Positions 1 to 7,730 of a stretch of DNA of 7,730 nucleotides are shown piece by piece. Source of the stretch: an uncultured Lacticaseibacillus sp. (GTDB lineage Bacteria > Bacillota > Bacilli > Lactobacillales > Lactobacillaceae). The stretch spans positions 1 to 7,730 of the forward strand of contig CAKRHU010000066.1 in the NCBI GenBank assembly GCA_934339215.1, in the 5' to 3' direction. Below the pieces are notes generated by a model. The model saw only the letters and a program-made list of their open reading frames with translations. It ran no database searches and had not been told where the DNA came from. Every line of letters starts with the position of its first letter. Within the stretch, counting starts at the first letter, position 1. The position numbers and the translations under genes were made by a program.

Positions 1-37
1 GCTCGTTGCTGACAAGTGTTGGTCCTCGGCCGAGCTA

Positions 38-70
38 ACTTTTAATATTCGCGTTGCTCATATTAAAAGT
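38..70. repeat. Perfect 11-bp AT-rich hairpin
   Basis: ACTTTTAATAT (38-48) is perfectly complementary to ATATTAAAAGT (60-70) around an 11-base loop. No T tract follows on either strand, so it does not look like a rho-independent terminator. It is the first of a row of hairpins in the gene-free left end. Its function is unknown. Confidence 0.6.
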
Positions 71-85
71 GGATCTCGACCTGCG

Positions 86-119
86 GATTTCCGTAGGCGA
101 TAAACCGCCAACGGAAATC
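86..119. repeat. Strong hairpin, 9 + 4 bp with one mismatch
   Basis: GATTTCCGT (86-94) pairs with ACGGAAATC (111-119). After one A/A mismatch, GGCG (96-99) pairs with CGCC (106-109) and closes a six-base loop. No T run follows on either strand, so an intrinsic terminator is unlikely. It lies 16 bases after the AT-rich hairpin and may belong to the same structured unit. Confidence 0.6.
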
Positions 120-267
120 TCATTATGCATCGACGGCCAGCTTCCGTCCCAATTTCAAATGAATTCCATTCCGTTAGGCACCTGACGGATACGAAACTTG
201 CGATATCAACGTCATGGTTATTTGAATGACAAGTGTCGTCACAACATGAACGCGCCTAATCTGTTAG

Positions 268-552
268 CTAGCGGAATCAACGGAGAAAATTTGTGGGTGG
301 AGCGTCTGGGCAAAACGGAGGAAAATTGGACAATTGCCTGTGGCAGTAGAATCAAGGATGACGCCGGCTTTTGGCGGCATGCGCAGATTCTACCGGCAGA
401 TTTAGAAACAAAGCGGTTTTCTTTGGTTCTAAATCTAGGTGAAAGAGCATCAGCGGTTTGTGCTGATCTCTGGAACCGGACGCACCGGCAACTTATCCAA
501 TTTTCCGTAGTGGTGCCAAGGCGCTAGACCCCACAAATTTCCGTGCCGCTAG
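268..552 (+). repeat. Large multi-branched inverted-repeat element, copy 1 (possible MITE or structured RNA)
   Basis: Imperfect inverted arms enclose three hairpins. Outer arm pairs are CTAGCGG 268-274 with 546-552, ACGG 280-283 with 541-544, AAATTTGTGGG 287-297 with 530-540, GGAAAATTGGA 320-330 with 496-506, and TTGCC 334-338 with 487-491. Inside are hairpin 1 (346-353 with 386-393, inner 363-366 with 375-378), hairpin 2 (398-407 with 427-436, inner 409-413 with 421-425) and hairpin 3 (ATCAGC 449-454 with 462-467, extended by AGAG 444-447 with CTCT 468-471). A diverged copy with the same order of parts lies on the minus strand at 4048-4311. A 109-codon open frame crosses this element (198-527), but I regard it as a by-product: it has no good ribosome binding site and its end lies inside the closing arm. 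A mobile miniature element and a non-coding RNA are the main alternatives. Confidence 0.7.
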
Positions 553-587
553 GCAATTGGTCTAACTAACTAGAAGATTAAACACAC

Positions 588-605
588 CACAGTGTTTGTA
601 CTGTG
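588..605 (-). terminator. Weak candidate terminator hairpin downstream of the GntR gene
   Basis: CACAGT (588-593) pairs with ACTGTG (600-605) around a six-base loop. On the minus strand the hairpin is followed by GTGTGTTTAATC, a poor U tract. A longer but imperfect stem lies nearer the stop codon (CTGTCT 636-641 with AGACAG 677-682, and TTCT 651-654 with AGAA 665-668), also without a strong T run. One of these probably ends the regulator transcript, but neither is a textbook terminator. Confidence 0.3.
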
Positions 606-689
606 AACGCATACATTTTAACATAGAAAACGGATCTGTCTAAATGCTAATTCTGCTAGTAGGTAGAACATTATGCAGACAGGCCAAAA

Positions 690-1400
690 TCAATTGCTCG
701 ATAAGTGAGCAGAGTGGAAATAAAAACTCATTTTTGCATCAGCGTAAATCGCCTTTGAGAAGTTGAACAGGGTATTGTTTTTGGTGTAGTTCATCTGGGC
801 CAACGTCAAACGCTGATCGCCAGGCTCTAAGCCCATTAAGTTGGCTTGATCGAATTCCAAAGCGGTCATGGACATATAGTCGTCAGAAGCGACGACAGTC
901 ACATTGAACGTCTCGGCTAAGAAATCAAAAATCGAGGAGTTGATGCTGTCAGTGGATAAGAATGGCACCACGCTGGTTAAATAATAAGATTCTTCTAAAG
1001 CGTATATGGCACCATCCATATACCGCAAACGGATCACGCGATAAACTTCGGCGTCAGGTTCGACATTGAACTGTTTGGCCAGCGCAATGGTGCCTGCGTT
1101 GGCTTTGTCGAAGGTCACGACTTTAGAAGTGGGATGGTGAGCATTTTTAATTAAAGGCTTACCAGCCCCAACCGATAAGTTGACAGCGTGCTCAGAATTT
1201 AACTGAACATGGTTGATGTAATACCCAGAGCCTTGAACGCGCCGCAGCAAGCCTTGTTGGTAAACCACGTCGATGGCGCGTCGAATGGTATTGCGCGACA
1301 CGCCAAAACGCGCCATCAGCTTGGCTTCAGTGGGGAGCTTGCTGGTGAACTGACCATTTGTGATCGCTTGGATCAATTGGTCGGCAATTTCGTGGTACAT
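690..1400 (-). CDS. GntR-family transcriptional regulator, HutC-type (UTRA domain)
   Basis: A 236-residue sugar-responsive DNA-binding repressor is predicted. Residues 1-62 form the GntR winged helix-turn-helix: LPTEAKLMARFGVSRNTIRR (22-41) is the recognition segment, followed by a wing with RRVQGSGYYI. The remainder, from about residue 80, fits a UTRA ligand-binding domain in length and pattern, including YRVIRLRYMDG and EESYYL. The frame is open to a GTG at 1409, but AGAAGG (1414-1409) overlaps that codon and sits 8 bases before the ATG at 1400, so ATG 1400 is the better start. The gene is divergent from the PTS EIIB gene with 135 bases between the two starts, the usual place for a local regulator. 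The inferred inducer is a phosphorylated beta-glucoside; the sequence does not prove this. Family call is firm, target inferred. Confidence 0.92.
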   Translation of the reverse strand: MYHEIADQLIQAITNGQFTSKLPTEAKLMARFGVSRNTIRRAIDVVYQQGLLRRVQGSGYYINHVQLNSEHAVNLSVGAGKPLIKNAHHPTSKVVTFDKANAGTIALAKQFNVEPDAEVYRVIRLRYMDGAIYALEESYYLTSVVPFLSTDSINSSIFDFLAETFNVTVVASDDYMSMTALEFDQANLMGLEPGDQRLTLAQMNYTKNNTLFNFSKAIYADAKMSFYFHSAHLSSN

Positions 1401-1418
1401 GCAGGTCACCTTCTAATC

Positions 1419-1456
1419 GTACAAATTTTAGTCTTAGGTACTTGTTTAATTTGTAC
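1419..1456. promoter_or_regulatory. Candidate GntR operator: inverted GTACAAATT half-sites
   Basis: GTACAAATT (1419-1427) and its exact reverse complement AATTTGTAC (1448-1456) face each other across 20 bases in the divergent intergenic region. A third GTAC lies at 1438-1441, giving a second inverted pair, GGTAC (1437-1441) with GTACC (1453-1457). HutC-type GntR regulators commonly bind palindromes with GT and AC outer bases. The right half overlaps the predicted spacer of the EIIB promoter, which would suit repression. Assignment to the adjacent regulator is inference. Confidence 0.5.
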
Positions 1457-1470
1457 CCATGTATTATTAT
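1442..1470 (+). promoter_or_regulatory. Predicted sigma-A promoter of the PTS operon
   Basis: A -35-like TTGTTT (1442-1447) lies 17 bases from a -10-like TATTAT (1465-1470), placing initiation near 1477 and leaving a leader of roughly 58 bases before the EIIB start. The operator half-site 1448-1456 lies in the spacer and a cre-like box begins just after the -10. Confidence 0.5.
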
Positions 1471-1479
1471 AGCATTGTA

Positions 1480-1494
1480 TTGAAAACGCTTTAA
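1480..1494 (+). promoter_or_regulatory. cre box (CcpA site), one mismatch
   Basis: TTGAAAACGCTTTAA fits the consensus WTGNAANCGNWNNCW at every fixed position except the penultimate C, which is A. It lies just downstream of the predicted -10, at about the transcription start, where a bound CcpA/HPr-Ser-P complex would block initiation. This fits carbon catabolite repression of a beta-glucoside operon. Confidence 0.65.
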
Positions 1495-1535
1495 GGTTTT
1501 AGCACAACTTTTTACAAACAAAGGGGAAAAAGATT

Positions 1536-1853
1536 ATGGCCAAGAAGACGATCATGTTAGTATGTTCCGCCGGGATGTCGACCAGTTTGTTGGTGTCCAA
1601 GATGCAAAAAGCAGCCGAAGCTGACGGCGTTGAAGCGGAAATCTTTGCAACCGCCTCCACTGACGCTGACAACAAGTTAGCTGAAAAGCACCCAGACATT
1701 TTAATGCTCGGCCCACAAGTGCGCTTCATGTTAGCCGGCTTCCAACAAAAATGCCCGAATATCCCAGTTGAAGTCATCGATATGCAAGATTACGGCATGA
1801 TGAATGGTGAAAAAGTGCTTCGCGAAGCCGTTCGTGCGATCGATGCCCAGTAA
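1536..1853 (+). CDS. PTS lactose/cellobiose-family EIIB component
   Basis: This 105-residue cytoplasmic phosphocarrier takes the phosphoryl group from EIIA and passes it to the sugar bound in EIIC. The N-terminal IMLVCSAGMSTSLLV holds the family's phospho-cysteine, Cys10, in the P-loop-like CSAGMSTS turn at the end of strand 1. The later DILMLGPQVRFML and VEVIDMQDYGMMNGE segments match the CelA/ChbB fold. Length is normal for a stand-alone EIIB. AAGGGG (1521-1526) lies 9 bases before the ATG. It is the first gene of the operon, followed after an unusually long 277-base spacer by EIIA. Cellobiose-type rather than lactose specificity is inferred from family resemblance and the GH1 neighbour. 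Family confidence is high, substrate moderate. Confidence 0.95.
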   Translation: MAKKTIMLVCSAGMSTSLLVSKMQKAAEADGVEAEIFATASTDADNKLAEKHPDILMLGPQVRFMLAGFQQKCPNIPVEVIDMQDYGMMNGEKVLREAVRAIDAQ

Positions 1854-1911
1854 TTGATTAAATTAAAAACTTTTAGTTCACAGACTATTGTAACCGCTGT
1901 AAAATAAGTAG

Positions 1912-2030
1912 GCAATGCACGTTTCCGCTTTCATATTCGGTCGGGTGTCAGAAGCACTCATGAGGACCTTTGGCAACAAAGTGACTGGACGTCTCCTTGG
2001 ATCGAATGTGAAAGCGGAGACGCGCATGCT
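1912..2030. repeat. Long inverted-repeat element inside the PTS operon
   Basis: The arm 1921-1939 pairs with 2003-2021 over 19 positions without a break if two G-U pairs are allowed (17 Watson-Crick). The shared core is CCGCTTTCA against TGAAAGCGG. Outward, GCAATGC (1912-1918) continues imperfectly with GCATGC (2024-2029). The 63-base interior has minor pairing potential. A smaller GC hairpin, CCGGG (2032-2036) with CCCGG (2044-2048), follows directly. No T run follows, so it is not an obvious terminator. It occupies much of the EIIB-EIIA spacer and would be transcribed with the operon. Both strands have a short open frame across it, each lacking a ribosome binding site and containing VSAF because of the inverted repeat. 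It is unlike the elements at 268-552 and 4048-4311. Confidence 0.65.
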
Positions 2031-2130
2031 CCCGGGCTGGTACCCCGGCGTCGAAAAGCGCAATCAAGCAACATCGCAACAATCATTTACAAACATCTAT
2101 CACAACTAACTCGTAGGAGGAATTTTTATC

Positions 2131-2457
2131 ATGGCAGAAGAAAACGACGAAAACATGCAAGCCGTTATGGGCTTGATCATCAATGGTGGTAACGCGAAGA
2201 GCTCCGCATTTGAAGCAATCGCTGCTGCTAAAAAAGGCGACTTTGATACCGCTGCAGCTAAGCTTAAAGAAGCTGACGGTTTCTTAGTTGACGCCCACAA
2301 CTCTCAAACGAAGATGCTGACCGCTGAAGCTTCTGGCGAACATGCTCAAGTTACTTTGTTGATGGTGCACTCACAAGATCACTTGATGACTGCCATCACT
2401 TTCCGCGACTTAGCTGGCGAAATCGTTGACCTGTACAAAGCTTTAGCTGAAAAGTAA
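2131..2457 (+). CDS. PTS lactose/cellobiose-family EIIA component
   Basis: A 108-residue three-helix protein, trimeric in characterised family members, that accepts phosphate from HPr and hands it to EIIB. Residues 9-55 fit helices 1 and 2 of the family (MGLIINGGNAKSSAFEAIAA, then a Lys/Ala-rich helix). The active-site segment LLMVHSQDHLMTAITFRDL contains His80, the expected phosphorylated residue, with Asp83 and His84 matching the conserved Asp and second His of LacF-type proteins. Length is typical. AGGAGG (2115-2120), 10 bases before the ATG, is a stronger ribosome binding site than that of EIIB. It lies between EIIB and the glycosidase on the same strand, with a hairpin-filled gap on both sides. 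No EIIC domain is fused to it. Identification is firm. Confidence 0.95.
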   Translation: MAEENDENMQAVMGLIINGGNAKSSAFEAIAAAKKGDFDTAAAKLKEADGFLVDAHNSQTKMLTAEASGEHAQVTLLMVHSQDHLMTAITFRDLAGEIVDLYKALAEK

Positions 2458-2478
2458 ACTGAATATGTGTCAAAAATA

Positions 2479-2505
2479 GAGCCAAGATTAGTCTTGGCTC
2501 ATTTT
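2479..2505 (+). terminator. Terminator or attenuator between EIIA and the glycosidase gene
   Basis: GAGCCAAGA (2479-2487) pairs perfectly with TCTTGGCTC (2492-2500) around the loop TTAG, followed by ATTTT (2501-2505). The stem is strong but the T tract is only four bases, so partial read-through into the downstream gene is plausible. An A-rich stretch before the stem gives a weak T run on the other strand too. Confidence 0.65.
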
Positions 2506-2507
2506 GC

Positions 2508-2544
2508 CATTAACGTGCTTCCTGGGGGGAACGCCGCGTTAATG
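2508..2544 (+). promoter_or_regulatory. Leader hairpin upstream of the 6-phospho-beta-glucosidase gene
   Basis: CATTAACG (2508-2515) pairs with CGTTAATG (2537-2544), and inside TTCC (2519-2522) can pair with GGAA (2528-2531). It starts three bases after the T tract of the preceding terminator and ends ten bases before the AAGGAG ribosome binding site (2554-2559). It might stabilise a processed 3' mRNA or simply be a spacer; no ligand-binding motif is recognised. Confidence 0.4.
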
Positions 2545-2555
2545 CAATCAAATAA

Positions 2556-4007
<1,452 letters not shown>

Positions 4008-4015
4008 GCTTCAAG

Positions 4016-4040
4016 CGACCTCTTAGCGGAGGTCGTTTTT
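4016..4040 (+). terminator. Rho-independent terminator of the PTS/glycosidase operon
   Basis: CGACCTC (4016-4022) pairs with GAGGTCG (4029-4035) around a six-base loop and is followed directly by TTTTT (4036-4040). It starts nine bases after the glycosidase stop codon. Confidence 0.9.
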
Positions 4041-4047
4041 GTTTGGG

Positions 4048-4311
4048 CTAGCGTGGAAAAACTGGCAAGACGCCTCCGGCTCAGGGGAAAAGCACCTCTC
4101 GTGGCCGGCCGGCTGCAGAGATCGGCAAAGTGCGCCGATGCTCTTTCGCCTAAATTTCGAGCCAAGAAAACCACTTGTCTTGAAATTTGCCTGAATAATC
4201 GATCAAGCTGGCAAGTTCGGCCATCTCGATCGATTATTCTGCCACGTTCGGTACTTTTCCCCTGAGTCTCCGGCGTCTTGCCAGTTTTGGTTGTGAACGG
4301 CATCAAGCTAG
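4048..4311 (-). repeat. Large multi-branched inverted-repeat element, copy 2
   Basis: The closing arms pair perfectly over 17 bp (4058-4074 with 4272-4288) and, after an internal loop, over 13 bp (CTCAGGGGAAAAG 4080-4092 with 4254-4266). Three hairpins follow inside: ATCGGC/GCCGAT (4121-4126 with 4134-4139, extended by AGAG 4117-4120 with CTCT 4141-4144), AAATTTC/GAAATTT (4152-4158 with 4182-4188, inner CAAG/CTTG), and a perfect 12-bp stem (4193-4204 with 4228-4239, inner TGGC/GCCA). Read on the minus strand, hairpin order and sequence blocks match the element at 268-552. CTAGC (4048-4052) and GCTAG (4307-4311) may mark its ends. The copy lies between two opposed terminators, so it is insulated from both operons. 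A long minus-strand open frame over it (4375-3911) runs antisense into the glycosidase and is rejected as a gene. Confidence 0.75.
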
Positions 4312-4322
4312 TGAAGATATTT

Positions 4323-4353
4323 AAAACCCTCGCCGATGTTACTTGGCGAGGGT
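4323..4353 (-). terminator. Rho-independent terminator of the glpK-glpO operon
   Basis: On the minus strand ACCCTCGCC (4353-4345) pairs with GGCGAGGGT (4334-4326) around a ten-base loop, and the T of the last pair is followed by TTT (4325-4323). It begins nine bases after the glpO stop codon. Confidence 0.85.
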
Positions 4354-4361
4354 TCGTTTGG

Positions 4362-6140
4362 TTATTGATGATCACGTTTCATGGTAGTGAGGGCTGATTC
4401 GTGCATCGCATTCAACAGGCGTTGCAGTTGCGCTTCGGTTTCTAAGTCATCCCATTCAAGCAAGCGGGCCATTTCTGCAACGACTGGGCCAGCGATGTTT
4501 TCTGCAGTGTGCGCATGAAATAATATCGCGTTGGTGCGGCGCAACATGTAATCCACTGGGGTCAACGTCATTTCTTCTTGCACGCTGTAGCGCAAGCTGG
4601 CGGTTTCACCTAAGCTCAATCCAGGCGCGGCGCCAGCTTGGGTGTAATGCAAGACGCGGCCAATGTTAGAGCCGAAGCGTTGGGCTAAGCGATGCGCTTG
4701 CGTGCGCGGAATGCCAGCGTCTTCTGCAAGTCGTGCAAAGTAGTCGAGCGAATCAAGCACCGTGCTTGGATCAAAATGGCCACCAGAAACTTGCAAGTGC
4801 GTCGAATCAATTTGGCTGGTGTGTACGCCATGTTCGGTTAATAAGCGTTCACGGATCACGGTAATTGCAGATTCTGCCATTTTACGATAATCAGTAAGCT
4901 TCCCGCCGGCGATGGTGATCATACCGTCTGGTTCAGTGAGCACTTCATAACCGCGCGATACGGTAGAAGGCGCGGCTTGGCTTTTGGTGAGAGCTGACAT
5001 GACGGCTTCAACTTGCGCTTGGGTGGCAGTACCGGCAACAAACTGATGGATGATTTCAACCAGTGGCTGAAGATCCATGTGAGTTTCGGCGGTTGGTGGG
5101 GCAAGTAACGGGCGTAACCCAGCCCAACTGGCTTCGATATCATTCAAGCTGACTTGTGCTTCTGGAAAACGCGTATTGATCACGTTAAGCAAGTAGGTGA
5201 CATCTTCGAAGTCAACAGTTGGATGGGCCAAGTCACCGTGGTAATCGGTATCCGTCGTGCCGAAATAAGTTTTGCCAGCGCGCGGAATGACGAAAATCAT
5301 CCGGCCATCTTGTAAACCTGAATCAAAATAAATCGGCTGTGGGACAAACAATACCGCATCATCGACCACCAGGTGCACGCCTTTGGTCGGTCGCAGTAGT
5401 GGGTGATCAACTTCAGGCCGCAATTGGTCAGTCCAAGGACCGGTGGTATTGAGCAATATTTTGGCATGAATGGTGAATTCTTCGCCAGTTAAATGGTCGT
5501 GGACTTTTACCCCGATAGCCTTGCCATTGTCAGCGTGCACAATGGCGACCACTTCTAAATGACTGGCAATCATTGCCCCTAGTTCATCTGCTTCTTTGAT
5601 GTTTTCGATCACTAGTCGCGCATCGTTGTTGACGTAATCCAAATACACACCACCGCCGACTAAATGCTTTTCAGCGAGATTTGGCGCGCGGGCGAGCACC
5701 GCTTCACGATCCAGCATGTAATGGGCGTATTGGCCTTGTTGGATATTGGCCAGGCGGTCGTAAAGATCCATCGCCATTTCAGCTGAGAAAAGATCAAAAG
5801 TCGCGCCTGGTTCGTGATAAATAGGCAATAACATTGGCGCTGGGTGGGGAATGTGTGGGGCGACGTTGGCGATCCGCGCCCGTTCTTGAACGGTGTCGGC
5901 GACGACTTTGACATCAAAAGTCTTCAAATACCGAATGCCGCCGTGCACCAGTTTAGTTGAGCGCGAACTCGTGCCGCTGCCAAAATCTCCCATTTCGATC
6001 AAGCCAGTTTTGGCACCTGACGCGATGCTTTGTAAGGCCGCGCCAGCGCCAGTGATACCACCACCAATAATCAGTAAGTCTAAGTCTGTCGTTTTCAGTT
6101 GTGCGATCGTTGTTCGTCTAGTTTGCGCAGAAAATGCCAT
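4362..6140 (-). CDS. glpO: Type 1 glycerol-3-phosphate oxidase (alpha-glycerophosphate oxidase), FAD-dependent
   Basis: Oxidises glycerol-3-phosphate to dihydroxyacetone phosphate, passing electrons from FAD to O2 to give H2O2. The N terminus has the FAD-binding dinucleotide fold LLIIGGGITGAGAA followed by FGSGTSSRSTKLVHGGIRYL, the GlpD/GlpO family signature. LLNTTGPWTD and GLRPLLAPP mark the later FAD and substrate regions, and a helical C-terminal domain covers roughly the last 140 residues. About 50 extra residues lie between GLRPLL and SRGYEVLTEPDG, an insert typical of streptococcal and lactobacillar oxidases and absent from GlpD dehydrogenases such as that of E. coli. Two ATGs are adjacent: GGAGG (6152-6148) is 4 bases from the one at 6143 and 7 from that at 6140, so 6140 is preferred (592 residues). 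It follows glpK by 75 bases. A dehydrogenase role using quinones remains possible. Confidence 0.93.
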   Translation of the reverse strand: MAFSAQTRRTTIAQLKTTDLDLLIIGGGITGAGAALQSIASGAKTGLIEMGDFGSGTSSRSTKLVHGGIRYLKTFDVKVVADTVQERARIANVAPHIPHPAPMLLPIYHEPGATFDLFSAEMAMDLYDRLANIQQGQYAHYMLDREAVLARAPNLAEKHLVGGGVYLDYVNNDARLVIENIKEADELGAMIASHLEVVAIVHADNGKAIGVKVHDHLTGEEFTIHAKILLNTTGPWTDQLRPEVDHPLLRPTKGVHLVVDDAVLFVPQPIYFDSGLQDGRMIFVIPRAGKTYFGTTDTDYHGDLAHPTVDFEDVTYLLNVINTRFPEAQVSLNDIEASWAGLRPLLAPPTAETHMDLQPLVEIIHQFVAGTATQAQVEAVMSALTKSQAAPSTVSRGYEVLTEPDGMITIAGGKLTDYRKMAESAITVIRERLLTEHGVHTSQIDSTHLQVSGGHFDPSTVLDSLDYFARLAEDAGIPRTQAHRLAQRFGSNIGRVLHYTQAGAAPGLSLGETASLRYSVQEEMTLTPVDYMLRRTNAILFHAHTAENIAGPVVAEMARLLEWDDLETEAQLQRLLNAMHESALTTMKRDHQ

Positions 6141-6215
6141 CATGGGACCTCCATCTTAGTTGACGTGGAGAAGCTTCAATCAGGTTGTGGGTGACAGTTG
6201 AAAGGGCAAATTAAG

Positions 6216-7730
<1,515 letters not shown>

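Larger units (their letters stand above)
10..236. repeat. 10-bp direct repeat TGACAAGTGT bracketing a hairpin-rich stretch
   Basis: TGACAAGTGT occurs exactly at 10-19 and again at 227-236. The DNA between holds several inverted repeats: the 10-bp palindrome CTCGGCCGAG (25-34), the hairpins at 38-70 and 86-119, GACGG/CCGTC (132-136 with 144-148), and CCGT/ACGG (171-174 with 185-188). A further stem pairs 191-200 with 230-239 at 9 of 10 positions. No credible ribosome binding site and gene start is visible here. The matching ends could be a duplication around an inserted element or chance; one 10-bp match cannot decide this. Confidence 0.35.

Noticed and set aside
38..119. Hairpins at the left edge as a terminator pair or riboswitch
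   Set aside because: No T tract follows on either strand and I recognise no riboswitch core, so they are reported only as repeats.
198..527. 109-codon open frame on the plus strand as a gene
   Set aside because: No convincing ribosome binding site, it crosses the hairpins of the repeat element and ends inside a closing arm, and it resembles no domain I know. Its only protein similarity in the window is to another frame created by the same repeat.
1878..2109. Short open frames on both strands across the EIIB-EIIA spacer
   Set aside because: Both are generated by the long inverted repeat and share the peptide VSAF for that reason; neither has a ribosome binding site.

Overview
The window looks like chromosomal DNA of a low-to-mid-GC Gram-positive lactic acid bacterium, most likely a member of Lactobacillaceae. 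The grounds are strong AGGAGG-type ribosome binding sites, a CcpA-type cre box, a lactose/cellobiose-family PTS with a GH1 6-phospho-beta-glucosidase, and a glycerol kinase carrying the HPr-phosphorylatable histidine segment typical of low-GC Gram-positives. The species cannot be settled from sequence alone.

Layout. Bases 1-689 hold no convincing gene but are full of inverted repeats: two compact hairpins (38-70, 86-119), a 10-bp direct repeat (10-19 and 227-236), and a large multi-branched inverted-repeat element (268-552, copy 1). Bases 690-1400 (minus) encode a GntR/UTRA repressor. It is divergent from a PTS cassette on the plus strand: EIIB (1536-1853), a 277-base spacer with another long hairpin (1912-2030), EIIA (2131-2457), a terminator-like attenuator (2479-2505), and a 6-phospho-beta-glucosidase (2571-4007) with a clear terminator. 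Between that terminator and an opposing one sits a second, diverged, oppositely oriented copy of the structured element (4048-4311). The rest is a minus-strand glycerol operon, glpK (7712-6216) then glpO (6140-4362), converging on the beta-glucoside cassette.

How the parts work together. EIIA and EIIB would relay phosphate from HPr to an imported beta-glucoside, and the GH1 enzyme would split the 6-phospho product. The membrane subunit EIIC is not in the window. The GntR protein probably controls the divergent promoter region, where paired GTACAAATT half-sites and a cre box are visible. GlpK phosphorylates glycerol, and GlpO oxidises glycerol-3-phosphate to dihydroxyacetone phosphate, reducing O2 to H2O2.

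The least ordinary content is the repeat family. The two copies at 268-552 and 4048-4311 share conserved sequence blocks and the same fold: a closing stem around three hairpins, with compensatory changes in the stems. I do not recognise it as a named family. It could be a miniature mobile element, a structured RNA, or both.
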